Positions 53,216 to 64,000 of a DNA stretch of 64,000 nucleotides are shown here, in pieces. Position numbers and translations under genes: made by a program. This DNA is from Phialocephala subalpina (taxonomy: Eukaryota; Ascomycota; Leotiomycetes; Helotiales; Mollisiaceae): positions 438,179 to 502,178 of the forward strand of contig FJOG01000023.1 of the NCBI GenBank assembly GCA_900073065.1, written 5' to 3'. Within the stretch, counting starts at the first letter, position 1; the number at the start of each line of letters is the position of its first letter. The notes under the pieces are model-generated. The model saw nothing but the letters and a program-made list of their open reading frames with translations. It did no database searches and was not told the origin of the DNA.

Positions 53216-56200
53216 CGTGTTTTTTTTCTTGGCGAAAGGTTGGATCAAAGGTGAACGCTTGAGTAGTGCAGCCCTCCAAACTCAGCTCTTCGGGCTTCTA
53301 CAAACCACATCACTTGAGCAAATGTCTGGCTGGAAGGCAGTGCTTGAAGCTGTGTCCGATGAAAAAAAGCAAAGCGCCATACAAAGGTGTGAGGATAAAC
53401 TGCAATAACATGGAGAAGAAAAAGGAGGGCTATTTCAGATAGAGCTTCGATGGCTAGGAGAGATGGAAGAAAGCATGCTGGCATGGCATACAATGACAGA
53501 AGAACAACCAGAGCAAGAGTGGTTTACATGGACTGAAAAGAACACCATTGGTTTCCGAAAATGGAGGACTTGCGCAAGTAGCGTGAGACAGAGGCTGAAT
53601 AGAAGCCACAAGAGCATGACAGGATCCAGGGCTCGATGCGGCTTCTTCATTGGGCTCTGCTGTGGTGGACGGGGCTGTCTCTTCCTGGAAGCGAGTTGAC
53701 TGTGTCAGTTGACAATCCGACACCGACACCGACTCCGACTCCGACTCGGAGTCTGTCATGCCGAAACGGAAAATGAGGTCCAATTGTCAGAAATGGATGG
53801 GATGCTCTCTCAGGAACTTTGATGATATGAATAGATGTGAATACAGGCTCTGACTCGTATGGACTTGCGGCTCTTGCACGTAGGCCCTGAGCTTCTAAAG
53901 GAAGGTGTCTAGAACGTTTCCCGAAATTGTAAAGTTACATCTGAACTTTCGATGTCCCAGATTGGGATCATTGAACTTGTGAAGTTTCTACAAAATGAGA
54001 AAGACCAACTCGGTCTTGGACATGTACGTTGAGATCAGCACTGCGGATGTGTGCTGTGATGCTTCTCATGACGGCTCCGCTCGGTATCCCTGAAGATCAT
54101 CCTCGCTTCTGAATAAGAGATCGATCTAGTTGCCTAGAAATGATGCTGACATGTATCTGAACTCTGCTGCCAACTTCTTGACTTTCAATTTTGAGTTTAG
54201 GGCTGATAAAACATACTTTGTTGGCCGCCTCATCGTTCGCATGAAAAACTCTCCTTTCAAGAACTCATGAGCACTCGCTCGAGCCCTCCTTCCTTATCAG
54301 CAATCAGCGCTCAAACGTCATGTCTTGTTCCCATATCCTTGGCAACTCACTTCAGGAAACTTTATCCTCTCTAGTTTAATTTCCGAGCTCCCAAGTTCGC
54401 GGAAGACACATTTAGCTTCCCCGTTAGATAGCCCCTAACACACGTTTTACTGCAGCTCGATAAGATCAACTGTTGAAGCACGGCCATGCCATGGATATCA
54501 GAAGCTTGCATTCGAATCCGGATCTTCCAAGATGTTTCTCTTGACTCGATCAGACTTTCGGCTTCCAAGTCGACGTACACGTAGACAGATGCACGGTCAT
54601 GGTATATTCGCCAAGGTATAAGTACTGTTTGCAGTCAAGACCGGTACTGCAAAGAGATTATTCAGCTTGAACCGGTAATGTCGGTATCTGAGTGTATCAA
54701 CCCAGCGCCGTGGTCTTGATACCAATCATCGACGACCAAAAAGCAAATGAGACATTCGACCCGAGAATGTGGTATTGGAGCAACAAGGGATGTCCTCGTT
54801 TGCGAAGACGGGGGGGGGGCGTGGGATGCCAGATTGGAAGCGTTAAACGTGATAAAGAAATGCCAAGAGCAAGACGTTGAAGTGGCGCTCCATCAAGATG
54901 ACCGTGCGGAGAAGTGATTGGCTGTGTGGTATGAAAGATGGAGAGCTGCAAGGGTATTGAATTGCCGGATCTTGAAGGCATGTGTGCTCGCCCCCGTTTG
55001 GTGGCTGATCGCTGCAGCCTCACCGACTCTGGATCTGAGATAACCGTGTCGCCGTCACCGCAAAGACGATGTGGTGATGATGCTGTCCTTGGAACCTTGG
55101 TGCCGACGGCTACTTGCTATCGGTATCTCTTTTTCGGTTTGTCATGGACGGCCGCGGCGCAGTTATCTCCTGCCATGTCTCACTCCACGACGACGAAGGA
55201 TGATCTCGATCAAAGAAGCAGGAGGATGGCACACGATGAGGCCCAGCAATCTGAAGTACAGAATACGGTATGAGATTGCATCCGTGAGGATCTGGGTGAC
55301 GAGATTCGGGAGTGACGGCATGGCGCCGCCGTCGCGTATTGCTTCTTTCTGTGTTGTGGCTGATGAAGGGGATATTCGAGGTCGAAGGTCCAACCCCATG
55401 TCAAACCAAAGGAAATCCGTGTCACTTCAGCTCAGATGATCGCGCGCTCTCACGACATCACCTGGACTTCTTGAACAACACATCAATCTGAGGCTTAGAC
55501 TAAGAGAGAAGGAGCAAACGAACAAGGCTGTGGCATGTTAGACCTTTCCAGAGGAAAGGACCGGTGACGAAGCTCGTGTCCGATCATCCAGTTGGAGATT
55601 GAAAGTCAAGATGAAGCTGCTGATACGTAGGCAGAATGGAAGGCACCGAGCCTCCTTTTGTCGAGATAGGTTCCTCTGCTGCTACTCGTGTATGCAGCAC
55701 CGCCTCTGCGCGCTTCTGGATGGCTACCAACATCTTATGATCTTGATTCTGCCGCGACTGGCTGCATCCCGGCCAATAGTATATCTCGATATGAGAATCT
55801 GTTTCGCTGACACCCGTTGGCATCCTCGGTCATATTTGGAATAAATCATCCTCGCATCGTGCCGAACCATTCGTCCCGAGGACATCGCGTGCACATGTTC
55901 CCGTTCTGCCTCAACTCCCATGCAGCCTCACAGTATCACCACAGACAGCTCTTGTACCGTAATCTGGCCAAGGAATTTCCAGAAGTGAGGCGTGCATTGC
56001 ATGCAGGCTTGGAATAGCTGCGAATCCAGTGTCACTCCCACCATCTTATCTTACATACGCCGCACTTCCAGGCAATGCTGTGGTATATTGCGGATTGCCA
56101 TGGCTCTGTGGCCTATCCATGTTTTGTCTGCATTGACTGCTCGAGCTCACGATCATGCTCTCTGCCGTGTGAGTCAGATATCTTGTGAGATGTGATCTAC

Positions 56201-57493
56201 AGTACGATGTATCGTAGTTGTATGTCAAGAAAGGAGACGGTGGACGGCGTGGTCGATACTCGTTCCTCCTCCGTACTCACCTCGGTTAGGATAGGAGGCG
56301 CCGTCCGAGTCATTCGGTGCCCAATGTCCGATCATATGGAGGTATCGCATCTGGCATCAAATCGACAGACATCACTCTGGAACACTTTCGGAGTGTTGGA
56401 CCCTACTCGTAGTGAACCCCGGTCATTCTTCCGTCATCCTCCGTTCTGACCAGCCCCGAATCCCGTGTTGATGTTCCCATCCCACCGGGAGATTCCCCCT
56501 TCGCTTCCCCTTCCTCCCTTGCCAACCTCGTGTGAACAGGATCTGGATATGAGGAAGTTCATCCACGAACTGGCTGAGAGTGCAACACAACCCTTTTGAT
56601 ATTCCTTGATATCCCTCGGCCCATAGAGAAATACCCTCATATTCCCGTCCCCGTCGTATTTTCTTCGGTGCTTCTTTCCTGGTGTTCTGTGCCTAGAGTG
56701 CTCCAGTTCCAGCCCTCCTCCCATAAAAGCAACCGGCCCGTGTGTGATATCGCGTTGTAGGGACCAGGCTCGCAGCAGCTCGTGGGAGAAAGGAAGCCAA
56801 CTTTGGTACTGGGGTACCACTGGTAAATTTACATTGCCAAAGTACAGGACCTGTATATTTGGGGCCTGCTATTAATATTTGAGAGGTGGACGCGCGACGA
56901 GTCCAAATCTGGAGCACTTGCTCAAGGGCCACCGTCTCCCACAGACTTCCTATAGGGTGCTCAGACGCGGTGGGACAGGGTCTTCAGACGGTGTAATAGG
57001 AGGGCTCTGATTGAGTCAGTGACTCAGCGATCATTTGTAGCGGTGGACCAAGACCGATGGTGGATGATGGTGGATGGTGGTGGATGTGGAGCCAAGGCGA
57101 TCTCACCGCTTCTTCCCTCCCTGCACTGCAGCTGAAGGACGTCAAAGCCGAGTACCTCGAACGCTACTGGCAACTAAACCATCAAAAATAAGTCTCGCCC
57201 GCAACACCATACACTCTACACTTCTGCCTCTGCCCCCCAACTCTCGAAGTCTGGGCATATTGAAGAAACTCACCTTCGAAATACTCGAGTATTGTCGCGA
57301 CAAGAAATTGGACATTCACTCAACATACCCTCAACGCACTCACCTTCGCGTTCCCCACCATCGATCCAACCGAACGAAGACCCCCAACCTTTCTCGCGAT
57401 CATGGCCACATCGGTTGTACTTCGCCGGCAGATTGTATTCTAGGACAGAAGGAAAACTAGAGACTCAGGAAAGAACTTGGTCGACAGCTCAAT
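53216..57493. other. Gene desert, about 4.3 kb, upstream of the LST4-like gene
   Basis: No ORF carries a recognisable domain or a believable exon chain. Small landmarks are a GACACC/GACTCC microsatellite (53719-53747) inside a minus-strand ORF (53454-53783, Ser-Glu repeats), a run of ten G at 54810-54819, and a TGGA-rich tract near 57058-57087. The last few hundred bases probably hold the promoter and leader of the downstream gene. The rest may be regulatory, a non-coding RNA or decayed repeat. Confidence 0.45.
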
Positions 57494-60400
57494 ATGTCTT
57501 TGCTGGGAAGGTTGTTATCGGGCGCAGGACCTGCGACGTCTGCTCCTCGAAACCCTCTGGACTCGAATTTGGAGGACCAATTCACACACAATCTACTCTT
57601 TCCGGACCCCGAGGCGTTGTGCCATAATGATCAAGTGTTCCCACTGTCGTCTGGCACAATCCTTACCCCGGCTACCAGCAGCAATTTCGACGTCAATGGC
57701 GACATCGATCTCGATATGCGAGATGTACGAGTAATCATCATGCAGGAAGCTACCAACTTGACCGGCTCGGCATATCTACTCTACGACAGTCATCCGCTCC
57801 CAAAGCCTGCTGCTCCATCCTTAGAGCGACAATCCTCAGACAATGGATCAGCATACCCACCGAGGACTGGAGGACGACGGTCTATAAGCTCGCCGCGAAA
57901 GACCAGCATTGGACAGAACTCAAGACCGGTCATTATACAGCAAGAACCCACAGCACCTCGAGCGTTTGGAGGCGGCGCATTTGATCGCAGACCACATCAC
58001 AAACAGACGCCAAGCTACAATGAGACTGAAGAGCAGCGGTCGGCGCGAGAATACAGGGAGGAGATGACCAACTTCTCAAGTTGCATCTTTGGGAATTCCG
58101 AGGTTATGGCGTACAAAGGTGCGGGAACCAAAGTTCACATCCTCCCGACAGAGTCTAGGACTCCTTTCACCTCACAATCATACATGGGTGATGGCTCCTT
58201 TGGACGTTCCAGCATGCGAAGCAGCAAACTCGCACAGTCTTTCACATCAGACACTGTTCACGGTCCGACATCGGCAGGGTTCAGTCCGAGCACAGCAACA
58301 AGGGGCCAAGACAGGAAAAAAGTTTTGATCACCCGCATGTTCCCCGTCCCACTACCCAATGACGATGCAGAGGATGCCGCCCAAAATATCACACCGACGC
58401 CGCAAAGTGTGAATGTAGGTGATGCTGTTGGGTACCCGTTTCCTAAGATTGGCGACAATGTGTCAAAACTCGAAAAGAAAAAGAGTGAATCAAAGCTCTG
58501 GCAGAAGAAGACACCAATGTATGCCGTGGGCTTGGTAATACACTTACCTTCTGCCCCGCACACCCCGCTACCACCAGCTTCAAGGTCGAGTGCGCGTGGA
58601 CCTGGCTCTTTCACAGAGCAAGAGTCTTATCCCTCGTCTTACAACTCATCTCGCCGTTCAGGATGGACTATGCTAGGTCATGGCTTCGGCGTGGAATCTA
58701 TGGACTCTTCCTTCTCAAGTGATCTCGACGACCGGATCGATTACATTACTCAACATTGGGATATCATCATGCGGACTCTGTCTCATCTCCAAGCAGTAGC
58801 GACAGCTACATTATTCCCAATGTTGAAGCAAGCAGATATTAGCTCTCCCGACCCTACCAGAGGACCAATGCACGTTCGCGCTCCTTCGGCCAGCGTCTCG
58901 ATATCTGGAAAGCGAGTGATGGAAGATTATAAAGCTAACAAGCCTGGCAAAACCAATGTCAAGGTTGTGCAACTGAATTTGCATTGCTTGATGCCAGTCC
59001 CGAAGATTCACAAGGAAGTTGATGCGGCTCGACAACGGATTGTCAGTGGCATGAAGGCAAAACAAGTTGTCACAGGCCAAGGAAGATGGGGGATCTGGAG
59101 GGAGGAAGCGCGGTTAGTCGGCAAGTGGGCGGGAGGAAAAGACGAGGGCTTCTTTTTCTTCAATCTCCTGACCGGATTCTTGGGCAACCATACCGAATGG
59201 CTTCAGGCTCTTGGACCTAGTTGGTATCGACGCCGTCACTATCAGCAGCAGAGAGCGAACAAGGACGATGACATCTCCCTTCCGGCTCGAACGATCATTG
59301 TTTCGGACAACAAGCTCATGGCTCGCCGATTAATCTTTCTCCTCTCAGCTTTCCTTCCTGCTATCCAGCAACTCCCTTCAACTCGACCGCATCGTCCGAG
59401 CACATCGATGTCTTTTGGAGGTTACTCACAATCTCCTCCTAATTACGCGGTACCAATGTTGAGAGAAGAATCGCTTAGACGAAGATTAAACCGGCGCACT
59501 CCGATCCCAAAAGCCACTCATTCGAGAACCATGAGTTTCCCGAGCCAGCCCATGCAAGGCTCCCCACATCTCGGACCTGAAATTCATCACGATCGGAGGA
59601 CTTCGGATGCAGCTTCAATAAAGACCGCAAATCTTCCGATTCCAGGCAGCGATATTGGGAGCAGAAAAAGCAGTGCTGCAACTACCTCGGCTGTCATCCC
59701 AGTCACCACAATGCCTCATTTCTCTACACGCCGCCCACATAGAGGCACGGGACCAGCGCCACGACCTGGAAGCAGTGGGAGCCTTGCGACAGATGATCTA
59801 TTACGATCGCTGAAGCGAGGAGATAGTAGTACTGGCCACTACAGCACGACGTCCAACGAATCCCAGGGTCAGAACTCAAGATGGGGTAGCATGATTAGTG
59901 GATTTTGGAATTCCAAGAGACGAGATTCGACTGCATCGACCAGTGTTGAGCCACTCTCGGTAGATGGCCTCGAAATCAATGACCCTCACTACAAGGGACC
60001 GGGATCACCTCAAAAGTCAGGTAAGCTAGCACAAATGGTTGAAGAAGCAAAGGAGAGCCAGGTCATCAAGACGAAAGAACAACAAGAGCGTGAGATGAGG
60101 AAGTCGGAGTCTGGAAGTGCCTCGACAGCCAAACCGGAGGAGGAACAGGGTGACGAGATACCTGAGCAGATCGTGCAGACGACAGAACGCATTCTCGACC
60201 CAACTGGTGCCTTCGAGTCTCCTGTCAAGACTTCAATCAACGAAGATGACGGTGTCATCGACATTGACGTCCCACTTCCAGACTATTTATCCTTTGAGAC
60301 GGCAGTAAGCTCACCATCAAGTAGCGGATATCTGTCGACGCCTGGATTCGGAAATGGAATGGAAGGCTTTGAGCACTATTCGCGTGCTGGTCCGGACATC

Positions 60401-61132
60401 GATACGACGACCACCAATGTTGGCGGATGGCTTCCACGTTTTCATCCAGACTTTGTTCTGCAAGCGATTCCTGTCCAGGCAGATCTCTTCGAAGAAGTTA
60501 AGGCTTCAATGCGCGCCGAACCAACACCAATCTTGACACCAACTCCGCAACCAGATCGCGGTGAGCGATGGATCGACATTAGCAGCGCTGTAATTGCAGA
60601 CACGACCAACTTCTCCATTAAGCGCGTTCGCTACATGCGTCTTGTCAAGCCTGCAGATCACGCTCCAACCAGCACTCCACACGCCGTCGACACGAGATAT
60701 GGAAATGTCTACACAGCAGCACAACTCACACCCTCAGTCGAGGTATACGAACGTCACATTGAAGAGAAATTCATTGAAGAAGCCATCATCTCCATGGACG
60801 AAACACTCATTGAAGCCGTTGAGCGAATCATCGCACAATCAGGACAAGGTTCCAAGACATCCTCCGTCTGTTCTTCACGATCAACCTCCCGCAAGGGCGG
60901 AAATCGCGAACGCTCAAATTCCGACGTGAAGTTCCCACCTGTCCCAGAGCATAAACTCGAGGTCCCAAGAAATGAGTGCAAGAAGATGGTTTTGAGCGCT
61001 TTAGAAGATATCGCGAGAGAAGTAGCGGAGAGTAGGAACGAGCAAGGAGATGGAGAAGCTCAGATTGAGCGTGAGAGCTTTTTGAGAGAGGGTGTGAGGA
61101 ATTGGTTGTCGAGTGTTGAGACTGCCGAGTAA
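57494..61132 (+). CDS. LST4 / folliculin-interacting protein-like (FNIP)
   Basis: An uninterrupted frame of 1212 residues. LST4-type proteins pair with Lst7/folliculin as a GAP for Rag GTPases on the vacuole, linking amino acids to TORC1. The N-terminal FNIP/longin region contains NLEDQFTHNLLFPDPEALCH, DVRVIIMQEATNLTGSAYLL and LARTMxF-like blocks split by disordered Ser-rich inserts. The DENN-like middle includes WRGIxREExRLV-type segment RWGIWREEARLVGKWAGGKD and FFFNLLTGFLGNHTEWLQAL, then RTIIVSDNKLMARRLIFLLS. Long disordered Ser/Pro inserts follow. The C-terminus has DYLSFETA, WLPRFHPDFVLQAIP and a final helical region. The ATG at 57494 is the first in frame. The assignment rests on recalled family pattern. 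Confidence 0.78.
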   Translation: MSLLGRLLSGAGPATSAPRNPLDSNLEDQFTHNLLFPDPEALCHNDQVFPLSSGTILTPATSSNFDVNGDIDLDMRDVRVIIMQEATNLTGSAYLLYDSHPLPKPAAPSLERQSSDNGSAYPPRTGGRRSISSPRKTSIGQNSRPVIIQQEPTAPRAFGGGAFDRRPHHKQTPSYNETEEQRSAREYREEMTNFSSCIFGNSEVMAYKGAGTKVHILPTESRTPFTSQSYMGDGSFGRSSMRSSKLAQSFTSDTVHGPTSAGFSPSTATRGQDRKKVLITRMFPVPLPNDDAEDAAQNITPTPQSVNVGDAVGYPFPKIGDNVSKLEKKKSESKLWQKKTPMYAVGLVIHLPSAPHTPLPPASRSSARGPGSFTEQESYPSSYNSSRRSGWTMLGHGFGVESMDSSFSSDLDDRIDYITQHWDIIMRTLSHLQAVATATLFPMLKQADISSPDPTRGPMHVRAPSASVSISGKRVMEDYKANKPGKTNVKVVQLNLHCLMPVPKIHKEVDAARQRIVSGMKAKQVVTGQGRWGIWREEARLVGKWAGGKDEGFFFFNLLTGFLGNHTEWLQALGPSWYRRRHYQQQRANKDDDISLPARTIIVSDNKLMARRLIFLLSAFLPAIQQLPSTRPHRPSTSMSFGGYSQSPPNYAVPMLREESLRRRLNRRTPIPKATHSRTMSFPSQPMQGSPHLGPEIHHDRRTSDAASIKTANLPIPGSDIGSRKSSAATTSAVIPVTTMPHFSTRRPHRGTGPAPRPGSSGSLATDDLLRSLKRGDSSTGHYSTTSNESQGQNSRWGSMISGFWNSKRRDSTASTSVEPLSVDGLEINDPHYKGPGSPQKSGKLAQMVEEAKESQVIKTKEQQEREMRKSESGSASTAKPEEEQGDEIPEQIVQTTERILDPTGAFESPVKTSINEDDGVIDIDVPLPDYLSFETAVSSPSSSGYLSTPGFGNGMEGFEHYSRAGPDIDTTTTNVGGWLPRFHPDFVLQAIPVQADLFEEVKASMRAEPTPILTPTPQPDRGERWIDISSAVIADTTNFSIKRVRYMRLVKPADHAPTSTPHAVDTRYGNVYTAAQLTPSVEVYERHIEEKFIEEAIISMDETLIEAVERIIAQSGQGSKTSSVCSSRSTSRKGGNRERSNSDVKFPPVPEHKLEVPRNECKKMVLSALEDIAREVAESRNEQGDGEAQIERESFLREGVRNWLSSVETAE

Positions 61133-61925
61133 TCAGCAACTCAATTCCACGACTATTTCAGCGAGAGCGGACGCGAGAAGAAGAGGGAGGAAAGGGGATT
61201 TGCATTTGCGTGTACCACCACCACCAACATTCACGGCCGACTTCGAAGATTTTACGATACCCCATCATGCGATGCGTTTTCGCGGGCATGTCAGTTACGA
61301 TTTTTGTACAATAGAGAGACGGAGGGATTTGCCAGGTCTGCACTTTGCCTTTAGCGTGGTCGTTTTGGCGTTTAACGAGAGATTTGATCTATTGAGGTTT
61401 ATTTGGGGGGACACTTAGGCGTTTGAGGGGGCTGGGGTGCATATTCCAGCGGGCGGAACTGGTAATGAACGAATCGAATGGTTCATAGCGTGGCCTGGCA
61501 CGGCTTAGAGATCAGATGAGCTTAGGTTTAGAGAGAATTGAGATGATGATGAACTCCGTGTTTTCTTGTTTTGGTGAACTTCTATGATGTCTGTGTTATT
61601 GCATTTCTGTCTGCCTGGCGACACGTCCTCCGAGTGGAGGTATTCGTAATTGTTTTTCAAATCTCGAACTCTGTGTGGTCTCGGAGTTCACGATCGGAGT
61701 TGAAGATTTCGGGGTAGATCCAGGCACCAAAATTATTTCGGGGTATGGTGGGTACGCACCTTCCTATTCAGCGTTGTTCACTCGACTTATCTGGAGATAT
61801 ATAAGAGAGTGGTCGCACTGGAGATCGATGTCTTGCTATGCTTTATATTCGTGTTAATGACATATTCATCGGATTGTACATTTCTCTCGTCTCCTTCTGA
61901 TTCGTACTTCATCCCAGTTATCAAA
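61133..61925. other. Intergenic, no gene seen
   Basis: The stretch holds the 3' region of the LST4-like gene and the promoter of the acetyltransferase. A TATATAA at about 61798 lies some 125 bp upstream of the next ATG and may be its TATA box. Confidence 0.45.
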
Positions 61926-62864
61926 ATGACTTTCAAAATCCTCCCAGCAACCCTCTCAGACGCCGAAGAGCTCGGCAAAATGGTTCTCTCCGTCTCAACT
62001 GGTGCACGCCTGACCCTAGAATTCAAAAATGTCAAAAGAGAGGACTTCCTAGATTGGAATATTAAAGCTGTTGAAGCGGAAGTGAGAGCTTGTATGGAGA
62101 GTAATGGGGAGGCGGAAGCGTTGAAGGTTGTTGATGAGGAGAGTGGTGAGATTGCTGGGTATACTGTTTGGGGGTGGGGTTTAGAGGTGAGTTTTGTTTC
62201 TCTTCTTCAAGGTGATTGTTGGAGTTTTGATTTTTGGGGAACTGTGGATTTATCTGAGTATCTGGTGTCCGAGTGGATGGTAGTGACATTAAGTTCTTGT
62301 ACGTGGGAAGAGCGTGGCACTGACACAACACAGGCCATCTCCAAAATATTGCGCGTCAAAGAAGATCTCCCACTCCCGGAAGGATGCAACACTACGTTAA
62401 GAAAAACATATCTCAAGCTCCTCAATGATATGGAAGCGAAGCACCAGCCTGAAGGATCGTTTTACGGTACCCCTTCTTTCCCTCACCTCACTTCTCATTC
62501 CTCTTGCCCCACTCCACCCCTACTTCCATTTGTCTAACATAAGATCCAGAATTGCTCGAATTAGCAACAAGTCCTAAATACCAACGCCGAGGCATTGGTT
62601 CCCAGCTCGTCAACTATGGCCTTGAAAAAGCGGTTCGAGATGGTAAGAAAGTGTATTTGAGCGCTGCGCCTAAGGGTGTGCCTATTTATACGAAGCTTGG
62701 GTTTGGGGAGGTTGGACGGTTGGAGTTTCCGTTGACAGGGTGGGGTGGGGAGGGAGTGCATGTTCATGGTGAGTTTTTCTTGTTCTTCTCGGGTGGGAGG
62801 GGGAAAATGGCTGATGTGAACAGTTGCGATGATTCAGGAGCCGAGTGTTGGAGATGGGAAGTAA
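61926..62864 (+). CDS. GNAT-family N-acetyltransferase
   Basis: Four exons: MTFKILPATLSDAEELGKMV... to AGYTVWGWGLE, then AISKILRVKEDLPLPEGCNT, then ELLELATSPKYQRRGIGSQL, then VAMIQEPSVGDGK. The acetyl-CoA loop is QRRGIGSQL (Q/R-x-x-G-x-G/A), followed by KKVYLSAAPKGVPIYTKLGF and FGEVGRLEF, typical of fungal GNAT proteins acting on small molecules or peptides. Introns use GTGAGT-type donors, the first near 62188-62333. Substrate unknown. The start is set at the ATG at 61926 rather than at the longer frame from 61809, which lacks family similarity. Confidence 0.88.
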
Positions 62865-63105
62865 GAGCTGGTGATTGGTTGTTTGGTGGGACGAGGGGGC
62901 CGCTATACAACTAATAAGATCTCGAGATAGAGAATACCCAAATTTATAACTGTCATCTAAAATTAGCATCAAAAGCTAAGTCGTTCCCACCGCATCTTCC
63001 TCAGTTACCGTCGCCTTGACAATTCGATCACAATCCCTCCCACGTCTCTTTCTTCCAATCACAAAAGCTCTACACCCAAAACTGCCAATCTATGGCCTCG
63101 TCGAA

Positions 63106-63933
63106 ATGGCAACACAAGTATCCGCAGATTCCAGCATCCAACACCCATATGAATGAGGCGACGAGGGAACATTCCACGAGGCTATTGAGGGTCGTTTGAG
63201 GCAACTTGGCTCGAAGATTCGACGGGGAGTTTTACCAACAGCCCAGGTTCGTGAACTCTTGGAGCATGTCCTCTTTCTCGATGCGAAACGAAGGGAGGAG
63301 CTGTTGGGTGGCAACAATGGTCCACCATTTGTCCTCAACGAAGGACTGCGGTCTATATTTCACACAGCAGCGTTGCTTGCCAAGCTCACGAGCACCCTCG
63401 ATGCAGCTCCTGATGCAAACATTCCCAACAACACTAGCTTTCAATCGTCGACACTCATACAGGACTGTCAACAAAGAAGCCGGTGCCTGGCCGTGTGTGT
63501 AGAGTTCATGTCCGACCTCGTCAGTTCCGTCAATAAGAATGAAGCTCGCCTCGAGGTATGTGACTGGGGACTGCCCACGGCTACCAAAGACTAGACTTTG
63601 GCGGCAGCTGCTCTGGAGATTATTCGTAAACTCGAGCCACCATATCAGCATGACATCGCCAATTCCTTGAGTACCTGGTTTGAAGTTCAGGAGCAGACAG
63701 CCGAGATTACTATGGCAGCAGCGTTGGAACGCGTGATTGAAGACGAACAGTCCTTGAATCAGCGACGAAGAGGTATGATCATTCCAATTGCTCTCGTTCG
63801 CAGCTAAGGAACCTGTTGAATAGACCAGGAAGATGCGTTTAAGGCTCTCCATTCCGGCTCAACTCACCTTAAGACTATGCTGGCAAGCTTACTCTTCGGG
63901 GCTGCAGCTGGAGAAGACGACACCGAGGGTTGA
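63106..63933 (+). pseudogene. Helical protein of unknown function with an early in-frame stop
   Basis: From an ATG at 63106 the frame reads MATQVSADSSIQHPYE, then TGA at 63154, then continues in the same frame as GDEGTFHEAIEGRLRQLGSK and on. Two introns keep full signals: 63556-63595 (GTATGT...GACTAG) and one starting GTATGA at 63771 and ending TGAATAG. The last part (QEDAFKALHSGSTHLKTMLA) ends at TGA 63931-63933, and a one-base shift would extend it by LKDIPGAKEEDPEG. Family unknown. If translation starts at an internal codon after 63156 the gene could still be expressed. Confidence 0.5.
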
Positions 63934-64000
63934 AGGATATTCCTGGTGCTAAAGAAGAAGACCCCGAGGGTTAAGGCTGCAAGAAGCAGGGGATATTCTA

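Noticed and set aside
56434..56820. 128-residue minus-strand ORF in the gene desert
   Set aside because: Composition is mixed, with no domain or exon context.

Overview
The window looks like nuclear DNA of a filamentous ascomycete (Pezizomycotina, possibly Leotiomycetes, although the sequence alone does not fix the class). Genes are compact and lie on both strands. Introns are mostly 45-170 nt with GT..AG ends and CTAAC/CTGAC-like branch sites. The family mix (HET domain, NACHT NTPase, GH125, GH94, Dal5-type MFS, fungal SUV3, RAD18 and LST4) is typical of these fungi. No rRNA, tRNA or CRISPR was recognised.

Layout: 0-7 kb holds the end of an unknown gene, a decayed GPI-type secreted Cys-rich protein, a small unknown gene, a Tti2-like gene and the CCA-adding enzyme. 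7-17.6 kb is a dense housekeeping block: Trs85 (TRAPP), Chm7 (ESCRT-III), RAD18 and Pol32 as a divergent pair with a 202-bp shared promoter, and a GH125 mannosidase. 18.5-28.7 kb is an accessory island: a NACHT pseudogene with many stops, a broken alpha/beta hydrolase, an intronless bacterial-type GH94 phosphorylase and an intact HET-domain gene. 28.7-30.4 kb is gene-poor with a 7-bp minisatellite.

30.4-36.6 kb carries SUV3, a longin v-SNARE, a relic that faintly resembles a Zn2Cys6 regulator and a nucleotidyltransferase-fold membrane protein. 36.8-39.3 kb is a tandem-duplication hot spot: a perfect 250-bp duplication that splits a small gene, next to about ten degenerate units of 160-175 bp. 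40-45.5 kb holds an SDR, a G-patch protein and Sec1. 45.5-50 kb holds an odd small ORF with a strong hairpin and a thoroughly decayed histidine acid phosphatase. 50-52 kb is an MFS transporter. 52-57.5 kb has no convincing gene. 57.5-61.1 kb is an LST4/FNIP-like gene, followed by a GNAT acetyltransferase and a last gene carrying an in-frame stop.

Functional threads: Trs85, Chm7, the v-SNARE, Sec1 and LST4 serve membrane traffic and nutrient signalling. RAD18 and Pol32 meet at PCNA during lesion bypass and share a promoter containing an MCB box. The NACHT relic and the HET gene are typical of fungal non-self recognition loci. The main theme of the accessory DNA is decay: at least five genes carry stops or frameshifts while neighbouring housekeeping genes are clean.
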